This document shows positions 18,333-26,942 of a stretch of DNA of 64,000 nucleotides, piece by piece. The notes under the pieces were generated by a model. The model worked only from the letters and a program-made list of their open reading frames with translations, ran no database searches and had not been told where the DNA came from. The stretch lies in contig NZ_CANMED010000002.1 of NCBI RefSeq assembly GCF_947496855.1, forward strand, positions 744,001 through 808,000. Direction: 5' to 3'. A program made the position numbers and the translations under genes. Source of the stretch: an uncultured Aquimarina sp. (lineage in GTDB: Bacteria; Bacteroidota; Bacteroidia; Flavobacteriales; Flavobacteriaceae). How positions within the stretch are numbered: position 1 is the stretch's first letter; the number at the start of each line of letters is the position of its first letter.

Positions 18333-20699
18333 TTAGTTTTTATCATCTATTCTATCCTGTTCTTCTTCAGAAACATTATTTCTCTTTTTGTTTTTACTAA
18401 ACTTAGATCCAAAATTATAATTCAACTGAAGAAAAATATTTTGCCTTGGCCAATCATTTACAATCGTTGCATTTACATTATCATAATTTATAGTTCCTAA
18501 GAATTTTCTATTCAGAATTTCTTCAAATTCGAGGCTCACCTTTAGGCGATCATTCATAAATTTCTTACTTACAGCAATATCAATTCCCGCTATCCATTTA
18601 TATTCTATTTGTCCTTCTAATCCACCTGTAGAATAATATCCAGAGATTTCAGAGTTTATACCCCAAGGTAATTTATATTCCGCACTTGTATACCAGGTCA
18701 AACTCCATTGTGATAAATCCAACACTGCCGTTAATCGCTCTGATTTATATTCATTATAATTCACGATTATTCCTGTATATCCATCTAAACCTTTAATAAA
18801 ATCTAATGGGCCAAATAAACTAGCATTAAAATTGTTGTTTTCTGCAAGATTTATTACCGAACGAGAGGTTTCTGCAGAAGTATCATTCTGGGTTATGATT
18901 TCGAATAATGCATCGTTCGTTTGTCCATAACTAACACTAAAAAAAGGTTGATCATCATAGGTTAAATTAAAACGAAAACTATTGGTAAAAGCAGGTTTTA
19001 AGTTTGGGTTTCCTTCTTCAAAAGTAAATGGATCGTAATAGTATACAAAGGAATTCAAAGAACTATATGAGGGTCTTTGGATTCGATAACTATAAGCTAT
19101 ATTAACACCCAACTCTTCTGTTATTTCCCTCCCTAAACTTAGGCTAGGAAATAATTTAGAAATTTTTCTTGATCTTGTTTCGTTTTGTGTAACTGAAGTA
19201 CCTTCAGTATCACTTTCTTCCCAACGCACCCCTCCCGAGAATGACCAATTATTATATTTAGCATTAAATTTTGAGTAAATCGCTAGAATACGTTCGTCTA
19301 TTAAGAACCGATTACTTTGATTTACATTATTTATAAACTCACCCTGATCGTTCTCTTCTAAAGCTTGCAAATCACTATCAGAATTTACCTGTGAGTACTT
19401 TGCTCCTGTTCCCCAACTAAAATTATCGTTTTGGGTTCTCTTATAATCTCCTTGATAAGTGAAAATTTCATAATCAGCATCCTGAAAATACCTTTGATTA
19501 TCATAAGCTACAGCACTTTCTTCGACCTTAAATAGATTGTTCTCATTTTCAAATGTATAATCAATATAGTTAAAATCTAATGTTACCTTATTTTTCTGAT
19601 CGTCATATTCGTAATAAGGATTTAATGTATATGTAATTCTATCTCGGTCATAACTATTATCAGTTAATAACTCAGTTGATGATGCGCCATCGATAATTGT
19701 AGTATTATTTTCTGTGATTCGATCTGATAACGACTGAATTCTATTTGCGTTTAAACCAACTGTATTTTTATCACTTATATAATAATCAAAGCCACCACTT
19801 ATTCTAAAAGTCTCTGGATCATATGGAGAAATTGATGTTTGGTTATACGTCTCATCCAATACTTGTCTAGAAATTATTAAATCTTCTCGCCAAGATGATC
19901 TATTGTAACCACCACTAGCTTGCCAGTTGAGTTTGTTTTTATAACTAGCAACAGATGCGCTAGTCCCGTAAGTAACATCATCAACATAACCGATTGTAGT
20001 TTTTACACTTCCATGAGTTCCTAATTTTACATTTTTCTTTAAAATAATATTTATAATAGGACCTGAACCTTCCGCATCATATTCAGCTCCTGGTTGCTGA
20101 ATAAGCTCTACTCTAGCAATATTATCCGCTGGCATTTCTCTCAATAAAGAGGAAACATCCATATAATCTGTTGTTTTACCATTAATTAGTATCCGTATGT
20201 TTGCTTGCCCACCGTAATTCAAGTTACCATTAGTCACAATTACTCCAGGAACTTTTTTCATTACATCTTGTAAATTAGTGTTAATCATTTCGGATTTTTC
20301 GATATCTACAATCAATTTCTCAGCAGTTTGCTTAATAATTGGTTTCTTATACGTAATTAACACTTCATCCAACTGCTCTGATTGTAACACAAAATTCATA
20401 GATAGCTCTTGTACATCGTTGTTAAAACTAAAAATTTCAGACACCTTTGTTTCATAACCCAGCATTGATACCTCGATTCGGTAAGTCCCTGCTTTAACAC
20501 TTTCGAAAAAATACACCCCTTTTTCGCTAGTAGCCATTGCAGAAATTGCTGTATCAGTTTTGTCCGTGTATAAAATTACATTAGCAAAAACTAAAGGTTC
20601 TTTGTTTTGATCTGTAACATTTCCTGTAATCTCGTGCTGACCGCTCATAGTTTTCACTACTATGAGTAAAATAAAAAATAGTGCTTTTTTGAATCCCAT
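18333..20699 (-). CDS. outer membrane beta-barrel receptor (TonB-dependent-like, OMP_b-brl_3 type)
   Basis: About 788 aa from ATG 20699. Signal peptide MGFKKALFFILLIVVKTMSG; the frame is open to 20774 but a promoter box at 20729-20736 lies inside that extension. Residues about 20-105 are a CarboxypepD_reg-like domain (HEITGNVTDQNKEPLVFANV). A plug-like domain follows: LQDVMKKVPGVIVTNGNLNY, ILINGKTTDYMDVSSLLREM. The remainder is strands with the family-typical YSYRIQRPSYSSLNSFVYYYDP and NPNLKPAFTNSFRFN. Ends with a charged tail after the last strand. First gene of a four-gene unit with a serine hydrolase and a two-component system; ligand unknown. Confidence 0.88.
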   Translation of the reverse strand: MGFKKALFFILLIVVKTMSGQHEITGNVTDQNKEPLVFANVILYTDKTDTAISAMATSEKGVYFFESVKAGTYRIEVSMLGYETKVSEIFSFNNDVQELSMNFVLQSEQLDEVLITYKKPIIKQTAEKLIVDIEKSEMINTNLQDVMKKVPGVIVTNGNLNYGGQANIRILINGKTTDYMDVSSLLREMPADNIARVELIQQPGAEYDAEGSGPIINIILKKNVKLGTHGSVKTTIGYVDDVTYGTSASVASYKNKLNWQASGGYNRSSWREDLIISRQVLDETYNQTSISPYDPETFRISGGFDYYISDKNTVGLNANRIQSLSDRITENNTTIIDGASSTELLTDNSYDRDRITYTLNPYYEYDDQKNKVTLDFNYIDYTFENENNLFKVEESAVAYDNQRYFQDADYEIFTYQGDYKRTQNDNFSWGTGAKYSQVNSDSDLQALEENDQGEFINNVNQSNRFLIDERILAIYSKFNAKYNNWSFSGGVRWEESDTEGTSVTQNETRSRKISKLFPSLSLGREITEELGVNIAYSYRIQRPSYSSLNSFVYYYDPFTFEEGNPNLKPAFTNSFRFNLTYDDQPFFSVSYGQTNDALFEIITQNDTSAETSRSVINLAENNNFNASLFGPLDFIKGLDGYTGIIVNYNEYKSERLTAVLDLSQWSLTWYTSAEYKLPWGINSEISGYYSTGGLEGQIEYKWIAGIDIAVSKKFMNDRLKVSLEFEEILNRKFLGTINYDNVNATIVNDWPRQNIFLQLNYNFGSKFSKNKKRNNVSEEEQDRIDDKN

Positions 20700-20728
20700 A
20701 ACTTTTCGTTTCTTGATTGATGATCGAA

Positions 20729-20736
20729 CAAATGTA
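20729..20736 (-). promoter_or_regulatory. -7 box of the receptor/beta-lactamase/kinase unit
   Basis: On the minus strand TACATTTG, matching TAnnTTTG; transcription would begin near 20724, about 25 nt before the ATG at 20699. It also decides the start of the receptor gene. Confidence 0.65.
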
Positions 20737-20825
20737 GATTCATTGGACCTCCACATATAACCCATTCTGTCCAAAAAGGTTAAAAAAAAGACTAATTGGG
20801 TCTAATTCACTTTTAAAACACGAAA

Positions 20826-20852
20826 CAAAAAAAAGGAGCGAATAGCTCCTTT
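20826..20852 (-). terminator. terminator of the XRE regulator gene
   Basis: Minus strand AAAGGAGC-TATTC-GCTCCTTT (arms 20832-20839 and 20845-20852) followed by TTTTTT. About 27 bases after the stop at 20879. Confidence 0.8.
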
Positions 20853-20878
20853 ATTACTTATTGAATATATGAATATGC

Positions 20879-21637
20879 TTAGCCTAGCTTCTTTTTCATT
20901 CTAAGTAATTCTTGTTCGATCATTTGCAATTTACCATCCATTCCATCTGCAAATTCAGGAATACGTTTACAAAACACATAGCGAACTCTCCACATTTCTT
21001 TAATTTCAGAAATAGGATACTCATCATCATCAATATTCTTATGGTCTGCTCGCAGCACAACATCATTCTTAGTAATATATAATCTTCTAAAAGTTAATTT
21101 TGTATCGGTTAATGCAACTACCAAGGTTCCATTATTTAATTTTTTGATGACATCAGAAGGTACTTTCTCACCAACAACAATATCCTTAGGATAAAATCCT
21201 TGATCATGATTGGTCATTTCTAAATTTAGCACAGTATACCCTCTAAATTCTTTAGATGGATTTACCGGTAATTGGATAGTAGGCAATTCTTTTATAAAAT
21301 TACTCTTATCATATAAAGATATATACTCGCTAAACGTACTCTCTGTAATACAGGGAATTAATGCAAATTGCTCGCGCTTTAAATCTTGGGCATAAGTAGT
21401 AAGATCTCCTTTAAACTTCAGAAGCTCATTTACGGTTAGCTCACTAGTTAGTAATTTATCTATTTCAATGCTAAAATAATTAGCTATTTTAATAATGGTA
21501 TCTATTTTAGGTTCACTTCTACCTTCTTCATAAGCCCCTAAAGTACCGCGTTTCAGGTCAAAAAGCTCAGCAAACGCCTGCTGACTTAAACTTTTAACAC
21601 TTCTGATTTTCTTTATATTTTTTCCGAAAAATGACAT
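20879..21637 (-). CDS. XRE-family regulator with S24-like C-terminal domain
   Basis: 252 aa from ATG 21637 (MSFFGKNIKKIRSVK); the frame is open seven codons further. N-terminal helix-turn-helix: KSLSQQAFAELFDLKRGTLGAYEEGRSEPKID. The C-terminal half has the strand order of LexA/S24 peptidases (YTVLNLEMTNHDQGFYPKDIVVGEKV, NNGTLVVALTDTKLTFRRLY), but where the catalytic Ser-Met would be it reads NHDQG. Cleavage is therefore unlikely; it may be a ligand- or dimer-sensing domain. It is divergent from the PspA/flotillin cluster and probably regulates it; GCTAA-type repeats fill the intergenic region. Own terminator downstream. Confidence 0.85.
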   Translation of the reverse strand: MSFFGKNIKKIRSVKSLSQQAFAELFDLKRGTLGAYEEGRSEPKIDTIIKIANYFSIEIDKLLTSELTVNELLKFKGDLTTYAQDLKREQFALIPCITESTFSEYISLYDKSNFIKELPTIQLPVNPSKEFRGYTVLNLEMTNHDQGFYPKDIVVGEKVPSDVIKKLNNGTLVVALTDTKLTFRRLYITKNDVVLRADHKNIDDDEYPISEIKEMWRVRYVFCKRIPEFADGMDGKLQMIEQELLRMKKKLG

Positions 21638-21641
21638 TTTT

Positions 21642-21791
21642 GCTAATTTTATTTGCAATTATGAAAATTTATTGTACATTTACACTAACAATATTAGCTA
21701 ATATATTTAATACATGCTAATTTTAGTAGAATTACTTTTATAAAGTACATTGATTTTGGGCAAAATCATCGGTCTTACTAAAAATTTTAGC
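21642..21791. promoter_or_regulatory. intergenic region with repeated GCTAA motifs and a TGATTTTG inverted repeat
   Basis: Between the regulator and the PspA/flotillin cluster. GCTAATTTTA at 21642-21651 and again at 21716-21725, GCTAATATAT at 21697-21706, and the reverse form AAATTTTAGC at 21782-21791. A perfect inverted repeat TGATTTTG-GG-CAAAATCA lies at 21751-21768. Possible operators for the XRE protein; inferred from recurrence and position only. Confidence 0.45.
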
Positions 21792-21828
21792 AAACAACTA
21801 ATTCATTAACTTAAAAAACAACATACCC

Positions 21829-21900
21829 ATGATAGCAGTAGCAGAGTATATTGCCAATTTAGCTGTCGATATAGTAGAAAAGTTATCTCACTTTTTGTAA
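21829..21900 (+). CDS. candidate 23-aa micro-peptide
   Basis: ORF from ATG 21829 to TAA 21900. The peptide MIAVAEYIANLAVDIVEKL plus SHFL is amphipathic: hydrophobic residues fall at every third or fourth position with Glu, Asp and Lys opposite, and there are no long hydrophobic runs. It sits in the leader region of the PspA/flotillin cluster, 60 bases before the YbjN-like gene. It could be a membrane-active or leader peptide, or chance. No family known to me. Confidence 0.35.
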   Translation: MIAVAEYIANLAVDIVEKLSHFL

Positions 21901-21963
21901 TATTGATATAGTGTCAGAAAACAGAAATAAATTACTAATAATCAATCAAAAAACAACCATCAC

Positions 21964-22359
21964 ATGCAAGACCACTTCCAATTGGTGAAAGATTATTTAC
22001 TGAAACTTAATTTTAACATAATTCACGAAAACAAAAAAGATGGAATTATAATGATCAGTAAAGAGAACGAAGGGATAAAAAATCTCATTCTTGGTGTAGC
22101 ATTACCAATTTTAATTATAGAACAACATATTTTTAATATCAAAAATAAAAATGAATTAGTGTATCGTAGTTTACTTCAGAAAAACAGAGATATCGTTCAC
22201 GGTGCATTTGTTCTTGATGAAACCGGGGAAAAAGTAATCTTCAGAGATACGCTACAATTAGAAAACTTAGATCTCAATGAGTTAGAAGGAACTCTAAACT
22301 CTTTGGGGCTATTATTGAGTGAATACTCGCAACAAATTATAAATTTTTCAAAATATTAA
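21964..22359 (+). CDS. YbjN/CesT-like small protein
   Basis: 131 aa, soluble, no signal. The sequence pattern (FQLVKDYLLKLNF, DGIIMISKENEGIKNLILG, RSLLQKNRDIVHGAFVLDET, VIFRDTLQLENLDLNELEGT and LNSLGLLLSEYSQQI) resembles the YbjN / type III secretion chaperone-like fold, where a short N-terminal helix, strands and two C-terminal helices occur. Proteins of this kind accompany PspA in several lineages. First gene after the micro-ORF; PspA begins five bases after its stop, so they are co-transcribed. Probably a chaperone-like partner; assigned by pattern only. Confidence 0.6.
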   Translation: MQDHFQLVKDYLLKLNFNIIHENKKDGIIMISKENEGIKNLILGVALPILIIEQHIFNIKNKNELVYRSLLQKNRDIVHGAFVLDETGEKVIFRDTLQLENLDLNELEGTLNSLGLLLSEYSQQIINFSKY

Positions 22360-22363
22360 TACT

Positions 22364-23071
22364 ATGAACTTTTTCAAAAGACTATTTAAAATAGGTGAAG
22401 CTGAGGCAAATTCTGCTATCGACAAAATGGAAGACCCTATTAAAATGACAGAACAGGGGATCCGTGATATGAAAATTGATCTCGAAAAAAGCCTGGAAGC
22501 CCTAGCGCAAGTAAAAGCACTAGCAATAAGATCCAAAAATGATACTGAAGAATTTGCTGTAAAAGCAGAAGATTATCAACAGAAAGCAATGCTTATTCTA
22601 AAAAAAGCACAAAGTGGTGATCTTGATGCTGCAGAAGCAGACAGGTTAGCAAAAGAAGCATTGATCAAAAAAGAAGAATCACTACAACACGTAACTCGTG
22701 GAAAAGGTGAAACGGAAAAATTTGATGGTTCTGTATCTCAATTAGAAAAAAATGTAGGAGAGATCAAACAGAATATCAGCAAATGGGAAAATGAACTTAA
22801 AACACTGAAAGCAAGAGTAAAAGTTTCTGCGGCCACTAAAAATGTAAATAAACAAATGGCAGAAATAGATAGCTCTAGTACTGTTTCTATGTTAGAGCGT
22901 ATGAAAGATAAAGTAAATCAGGAAGAAGCATTAGCAGAAGCCTATGGAGATATCGCAAATGCATCAAAGTCTATTGATGATGAACTCGATAAAGCTGCAA
23001 ATGCTACAGAAACGAATGCAGAAGATGATTTAGCAAAGCTAAAAAAGAAACTGGGTATAAAAGATTCATAA
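22364..23071 (+). CDS. PspA/IM30 family protein
   Basis: 235 aa, ESCRT-III-like membrane-remodelling and stress protein. Seen: N-terminal amphipathic MNFFKRLFKIGEAEANSAID, PIKMTEQGIRDMKIDLEKSL, LAQVKALAIRSKNDTEEF, and a long heptad coiled coil with LKTLKARVKVSAATKNVNKQ. The C-terminal helix region has SMLERMKDKVNQEEALAEAY. Length and helical arrangement match PspA. In E. coli PspA binds stressed membrane and PspF; no PspF, PspB or PspC gene is visible here. Instead YbjN, OB-fold and flotillin partners flank it. A separate control mode, via the XRE regulator, is likely. Confidence 0.92.
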   Translation: MNFFKRLFKIGEAEANSAIDKMEDPIKMTEQGIRDMKIDLEKSLEALAQVKALAIRSKNDTEEFAVKAEDYQQKAMLILKKAQSGDLDAAEADRLAKEALIKKEESLQHVTRGKGETEKFDGSVSQLEKNVGEIKQNISKWENELKTLKARVKVSAATKNVNKQMAEIDSSSTVSMLERMKDKVNQEEALAEAYGDIANASKSIDDELDKAANATETNAEDDLAKLKKKLGIKDS

Positions 23072-23086
23072 TATTTTAAAAAAAAA

Positions 23087-23100
23087 ACCTGAAAACAGGT
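23087..23100 (+). terminator. small hairpin after PspA gene
   Basis: ACCTG-AAAA-CAGGT preceded by an A-run and followed by AACATTTTT. Weak; might partly reduce read-through to the OB-fold gene or mark mRNA processing. A second imperfect repeat (TGACTCAAT with ATTGATTCA) lies at 23138-23162. Confidence 0.35.
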
Positions 23101-23229
23101 AACATTTTTAATACTAACGGCACTAACTTGCACAGGGTGACTCAATATAAAAAATTGATTCAGAGACATAATGCGTTTTCTTTTCCTCTGCAAGATGATT
23201 TTAAAATAACAAACTAAACGACTAAAACA

Positions 23230-23946
23230 TTGAACGAACTAGTAGAGATAGCATTTTCACAGGTGAATATGGTTTTAACCATACTAATGCTCTTATTAAT
23301 TTTGTATTGGTTATTCACAATGATATCGGGAATTGATTTTGATCTAGACGTTGATGTGGATATTGATGCAGATGTTGATATGGATATGGATGCTGATAGC
23401 AATATTGAAGGAGGAAACCTAGATTTTGAAGATATCTCTAATACAGAAGTCAATAAAGAAGATGTTGTTGGTAAAAGAAGAAAACCTCTAAAATGGTGGC
23501 AAATCCTACTGATTTATTTCAATTTTGTTGGATTACCATTTATGTTCACATTTACATGTTGGATATTTATCTGGTGGCTCTGTACAACAATAACTACAAC
23601 ATTAACAAATAGTTATAATAACGATATTGGGTTCATCTTTTTTCTAGCAGCCATTATACCTTCTTTGTTCATTACCAAGGTTTTTACTACTCCTTTTAAA
23701 AGTTTTTTCAAAAATCTTAATAAAGACGGAGATGCGCCAACTGACTTACTAGGTAGAAGAGGAATCATACAATCAACCATATCTAAAGATAAACTTGGTT
23801 CGGCAGAAGTGGTTGTAGAAGGCAATCCAATGTCAATCTATGTGAGGTCTTTAAATGGAGAGGAAATAAATTATCGTGAGGAAATTTTGATTATAAAACA
23901 ATCAAACGACAAAAATTTCTATTATGTACAATCATATAACGACTAA
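23230..23946 (+). CDS. OB-fold membrane protein (YqiJ/NfeD-like)
   Basis: 238 aa. Start at TTG 23230 is the best fit; an ATG at 23269 would still include the first helix. Membrane helix (VLTILMLLLILYWLFTMI), then a strongly acidic stretch with Asp at almost every second residue (DLDVDVDIDADVDMDMDAD), then two or three helices (ILLIYFNFVGLPFMFTFTCW, FIFFLAAIIPSLFITKVF) and a C-terminal OB-fold (APTDLLGRRGIIQSTISKDK, GSAEVVVEGNPMSIYVRSLN). Proteins of this architecture sit next to flotillins and are thought to form membrane microdomain complexes. The acidic segment may bind cations. Followed 12 bases later by the short flotillin. Confidence 0.8.
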   Translation: MNELVEIAFSQVNMVLTILMLLLILYWLFTMISGIDFDLDVDVDIDADVDMDMDADSNIEGGNLDFEDISNTEVNKEDVVGKRRKPLKWWQILLIYFNFVGLPFMFTFTCWIFIWWLCTTITTTLTNSYNNDIGFIFFLAAIIPSLFITKVFTTPFKSFFKNLNKDGDAPTDLLGRRGIIQSTISKDKLGSAEVVVEGNPMSIYVRSLNGEEINYREEILIIKQSNDKNFYYVQSYND

Positions 23947-23958
23947 AACAAACTAGTA

Positions 23959-24606
23959 ATGCCGGAACACTTAATTTCATTTATGGGCATTGCAATCAGT
24001 TTTATAATAATACTGATTATATTTTATTTTATAATTTTTTTAAAATCTTATAAAAAACCAAAACAAGGGCAGGCAATAGTTAGATCAGGGCTTAAAGGTG
24101 TGCAAATTGGAATACATAAAGGAATATTTGTAATACCAGTTTTTCACACGTTAGAATATGTAGACCTTACCATTAAGAAGATCAACATTGAACATAAAGA
24201 AAATGAGGGAATTATTTGTAAAGACTTTCTAAGGGCCGATATAAATATGAATTTTTATCTAAAAATACAAAATACATCAGATAGCATCTTACAAGTTTCA
24301 ACTATGATTGGTTGTGAAAGAACATTTGACGAAAATCAACTAAAAGACATATTTCAAACTAAGTTCTCTGAGGCGATAAAAACCATTGCTTTTAAATTTG
24401 AATATGAAGAACTACATCATAAACAAATAGAATTTAGAGATGAAATTTTGCTTCTAATAGGAACAGACCTTAATGGATATGTAATTGATGATTTTGTTAT
24501 TGAATATATAAAACAAACACCAATCGCATTTCTAAACCCTAATAACATATTAGATGCAAAAGGAATTAAAAAAATAAAAGAATTAACAGAAATCGAAAAT
24601 AAATAA
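23959..24606 (+). CDS. short flotillin-like protein (SPFH domain only)
   Basis: 215 aa, one N-terminal membrane helix (FMGIAISFIIILIIFYFIIF), then a band 7/SPFH domain: PKQGQAIVRSGLKGVQIGIH, GIFVIPVFHTLEYVDLTIKK, RADINMNFYLKIQN. It ends at KELTEIENK. It corresponds, residue by residue in many positions, to residues 1-213 of the full-length flotillin that follows, but lacks the coiled coil and C-terminal region, so looks like a duplicated and truncated paralog. It could cap or modulate flotillin assemblies. Reading frame intact; not a pseudogene by any visible sign. Confidence 0.8.
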   Translation: MPEHLISFMGIAISFIIILIIFYFIIFLKSYKKPKQGQAIVRSGLKGVQIGIHKGIFVIPVFHTLEYVDLTIKKINIEHKENEGIICKDFLRADINMNFYLKIQNTSDSILQVSTMIGCERTFDENQLKDIFQTKFSEAIKTIAFKFEYEELHHKQIEFRDEILLLIGTDLNGYVIDDFVIEYIKQTPIAFLNPNNILDAKGIKKIKELTEIENK

Positions 24607-24629
24607 CAACTAATAAACACTAAACTATT

Positions 24630-26729
24630 ATGACAAGCATTTTACCATTTATTGGCATCGGGATAGGCTTGATTCTATTCTTAATCATTGTATACTTTGC
24701 GATCATCGCCATGTTCTACAAAAAAATCCCCCAAGGACAAGCACTTGTAAGAACTGGGTTTAAAGGAACACAAGTAGCAACAGATAAAGGATTATATGTC
24801 GTTCCTGTATTTCACAGAGTAGAAATCATGGACATATCTGTTAAGAAAATTCAAATCGAACGTTTAGGAGGTGATGGATTAGTCTGTAAAGACAATATGA
24901 GAGCCGATATTAAAGTAGCTTTTTTCGTTAGAGTAAATAGTGATATAGATTCTATTAAAAAAGTAGCTCAGACTATTGGTTGTGAAAGAGCTTCAGAAGT
25001 ATCAACTTTAGAAGAATTATTTGAAGCTAAATTCTCAGAAGCCTTAAAAACAGTAGGTAAGAAATTTCAATTCACCGAGTTATATGAGGCAAGACGTGAA
25101 TTCAGAGATGAAATCGTGAATATAATAGGTACAGATCTTAATGGATACACCCTTGAGGATTGTGCAATTGACTACTTAGAGCAAACACCTGTTTCATTTT
25201 TAAAAATGGACAATATATTAGATGCAGAAGGTATCAAAAAAATTACTGAATTAACCGCGGCTCAAAATATGAAAGCTAATCTTATCAAACGTGATGAGGA
25301 AAAAGTTATTCGTAAACAAGATGTAGAAGCACGTGAAGCAATTTTGGAATTAGATAAGCAATTAGCAGAAAAAGAAGAACAACAGAGACGTGAGATTTCG
25401 AATATCAAAGCACGTGAAGAAGCAGAAATACTAAAAGTATCTGAAGAAGAAAGACTAAAATCTGAAACAGCTCGTATCTCTACGGAAGAAAAAGTAAAAG
25501 TTGCTGAAGAAAATATGCAACGTCAGATCATAGTAGCCGAGAAAAATAAGCAACGTACCAATGCTGTAGAAACAGAAAGAGTAGAAAAAGACAGGATGCT
25601 AGAAGCTACAGAGCGTGAACGTATCGTAACCCTAGCTCAAATTGAAAAAGAAAAAGTAGTAGAAGTTGAAAAGAAAAACATCCAAGATGTGATTCGCGAT
25701 CGTGTTACTTTAGAAAAAGGCGTGGTGGAAGAGCAAGAGAATATGAAGGATATTCAAGCTTTTAAAACAGCTGATCGTGACAAACAAGTAAAAATCACTA
25801 TTGCTGAAGCAAATGCAGAAGAAGCATTAATTTCTACTATCAAAGCTGCCGAAGCGCAAAAAGAAGCTGCTAAGCAAAAAGCGGAAGAAATCAATATCGA
25901 AGCATTAGCGCATAAAGAAGCAAGTGAAAAAGAAGCTGCTGCAAGAAAAACATTAGCAGAAGCACAAGCAAAAGAAGAAGCTACTATAGGTATGTCTGAA
26001 GCGCAGGTAATGCACGCAAAAGCAGAGGCTCACGAACGTCAAGGAATTGTAGAAGCTTCTATTATCGAGAAAAAAGCAAAAGCAGAAGCTGCAGGAATCT
26101 CTGCAAAAGCAGGAGCCTTAAAAGAAGAAGGTGTTGCAGAAGCCGAAGTAATCAAAGAAAAAGCACTTGCCAAAGCAATTGGTGATAAAGAAATTGCTTT
26201 AGCAGAAGCAGTCGGAATCGAAGAAAAAGCGGAAGCAATGAAGAAGCTTGATGGTGTTGGAAAAGAACATGAAGAGTTCAAATTAAGATTAGATAAAGAA
26301 TTACAAGTAGACTTAGCCGAAATCAATATCCAAAAAGAAATTGCATACGCACAGGCGGATGTAATAGGAGAAGCCCTAAAAGCTGCTAATATTGATATTG
26401 TTGGTGGAGAAACCATGTTCTTTGATCAAATTATTGGACAAGTAACCAAAGCAAAAGGATTTGACAGATTGGTAAAACATTCTGATACTGTAAAAGATGT
26501 AAAAGATGCCATCTTAGGAAGCGACGATGTAAAAGGGAATCTTTTAGAAAAAGTAAAAGAATTTGCTACTAAGTACGGTGTCTCTTCAGAAGACATAAAA
26601 AACCTTACAATTGCTAATATTCTAATGGATCTTAAACAGAAATCAACAAATCAAGACGAAAATGATCTGTTTAATAATCTTTTTAACCTAGCAAAAGGAT
26701 TAGGGTTATCTGACAAAAAATTGAAATAA
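24630..26729 (+). CDS. flotillin family protein (YqiK-like)
   Basis: 699 aa. Membrane hairpin/helix at 5-33 (LPFIGIGIGLILFLIIVYFA), SPFH domain about 40-213 (KIPQGQALVRTGFKGTQVAT, GLYVVPVFHRVEIMDISVKK). A long Ala/Glu/Lys-rich coiled coil (about 215-560, repeated KAEA/KEEA units) and a C-terminal flotillin-type domain (DIVGGETMFFDQIIGQVTKA) follow. Flotillins oligomerise at the membrane and organise microdomains. It follows its short paralog by 23 bases. The gene is central to the stress cluster and likely partners with the OB-fold protein. Confidence 0.92.
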   Translation: MTSILPFIGIGIGLILFLIIVYFAIIAMFYKKIPQGQALVRTGFKGTQVATDKGLYVVPVFHRVEIMDISVKKIQIERLGGDGLVCKDNMRADIKVAFFVRVNSDIDSIKKVAQTIGCERASEVSTLEELFEAKFSEALKTVGKKFQFTELYEARREFRDEIVNIIGTDLNGYTLEDCAIDYLEQTPVSFLKMDNILDAEGIKKITELTAAQNMKANLIKRDEEKVIRKQDVEAREAILELDKQLAEKEEQQRREISNIKAREEAEILKVSEEERLKSETARISTEEKVKVAEENMQRQIIVAEKNKQRTNAVETERVEKDRMLEATERERIVTLAQIEKEKVVEVEKKNIQDVIRDRVTLEKGVVEEQENMKDIQAFKTADRDKQVKITIAEANAEEALISTIKAAEAQKEAAKQKAEEINIEALAHKEASEKEAAARKTLAEAQAKEEATIGMSEAQVMHAKAEAHERQGIVEASIIEKKAKAEAAGISAKAGALKEEGVAEAEVIKEKALAKAIGDKEIALAEAVGIEEKAEAMKKLDGVGKEHEEFKLRLDKELQVDLAEINIQKEIAYAQADVIGEALKAANIDIVGGETMFFDQIIGQVTKAKGFDRLVKHSDTVKDVKDAILGSDDVKGNLLEKVKEFATKYGVSSEDIKNLTIANILMDLKQKSTNQDENDLFNNLFNLAKGLGLSDKKLK

Positions 26730-26743
26730 CATTCAGGAAAACA

Positions 26744-26800
26744 CTCCTCCTTCAAAAGGAGGAGAATGAGTTTCGCGAAGCGGAAGAAAGAGGAGATTAA
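26744..26800 (+). repeat. dispersed palindromic repeat (type A variant)
   Basis: CTCCTCCTT (26744-26752) with AAGGAGGAG (26756-26764), followed by a GTTTCGCGAAGCGGAAGA-type segment. It resembles the repeats that flank the DUF559 gene at 44870-45862, and is inserted between the flotillin and small membrane protein genes. Confidence 0.55.
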
Positions 26801-26854
26801 AACTCCACAAAACTTTATGAATACTATTACAAATACATTTTTAGACCCATAAAA

Positions 26855-26914
26855 GTCAATCCCAGAAAGTCTTGAGCTCTCTTTGGGGTAGCGAGTGATT
26901 GACTAGATGGGATT
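26855..26914 (+). promoter_or_regulatory. competing stems upstream of small membrane protein gene
   Basis: GTCAATC (26855-26861) with GATTGAC (26897-26903), and AATCCCA (26858-26864) with TGGGATT (26908-26914). The left arms overlap, so the stems exclude one another. Could be a switch or a degenerate inserted repeat. Confidence 0.35.
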
Positions 26915-26942
26915 TGTTTAACTTTTAAAATACGGTTTAATT

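Noticed and set aside
20879..21637. Prophage-type self-cleaving repressor
   Set aside because: The serine position of the S24-like domain is not present and there are no phage genes nearby.
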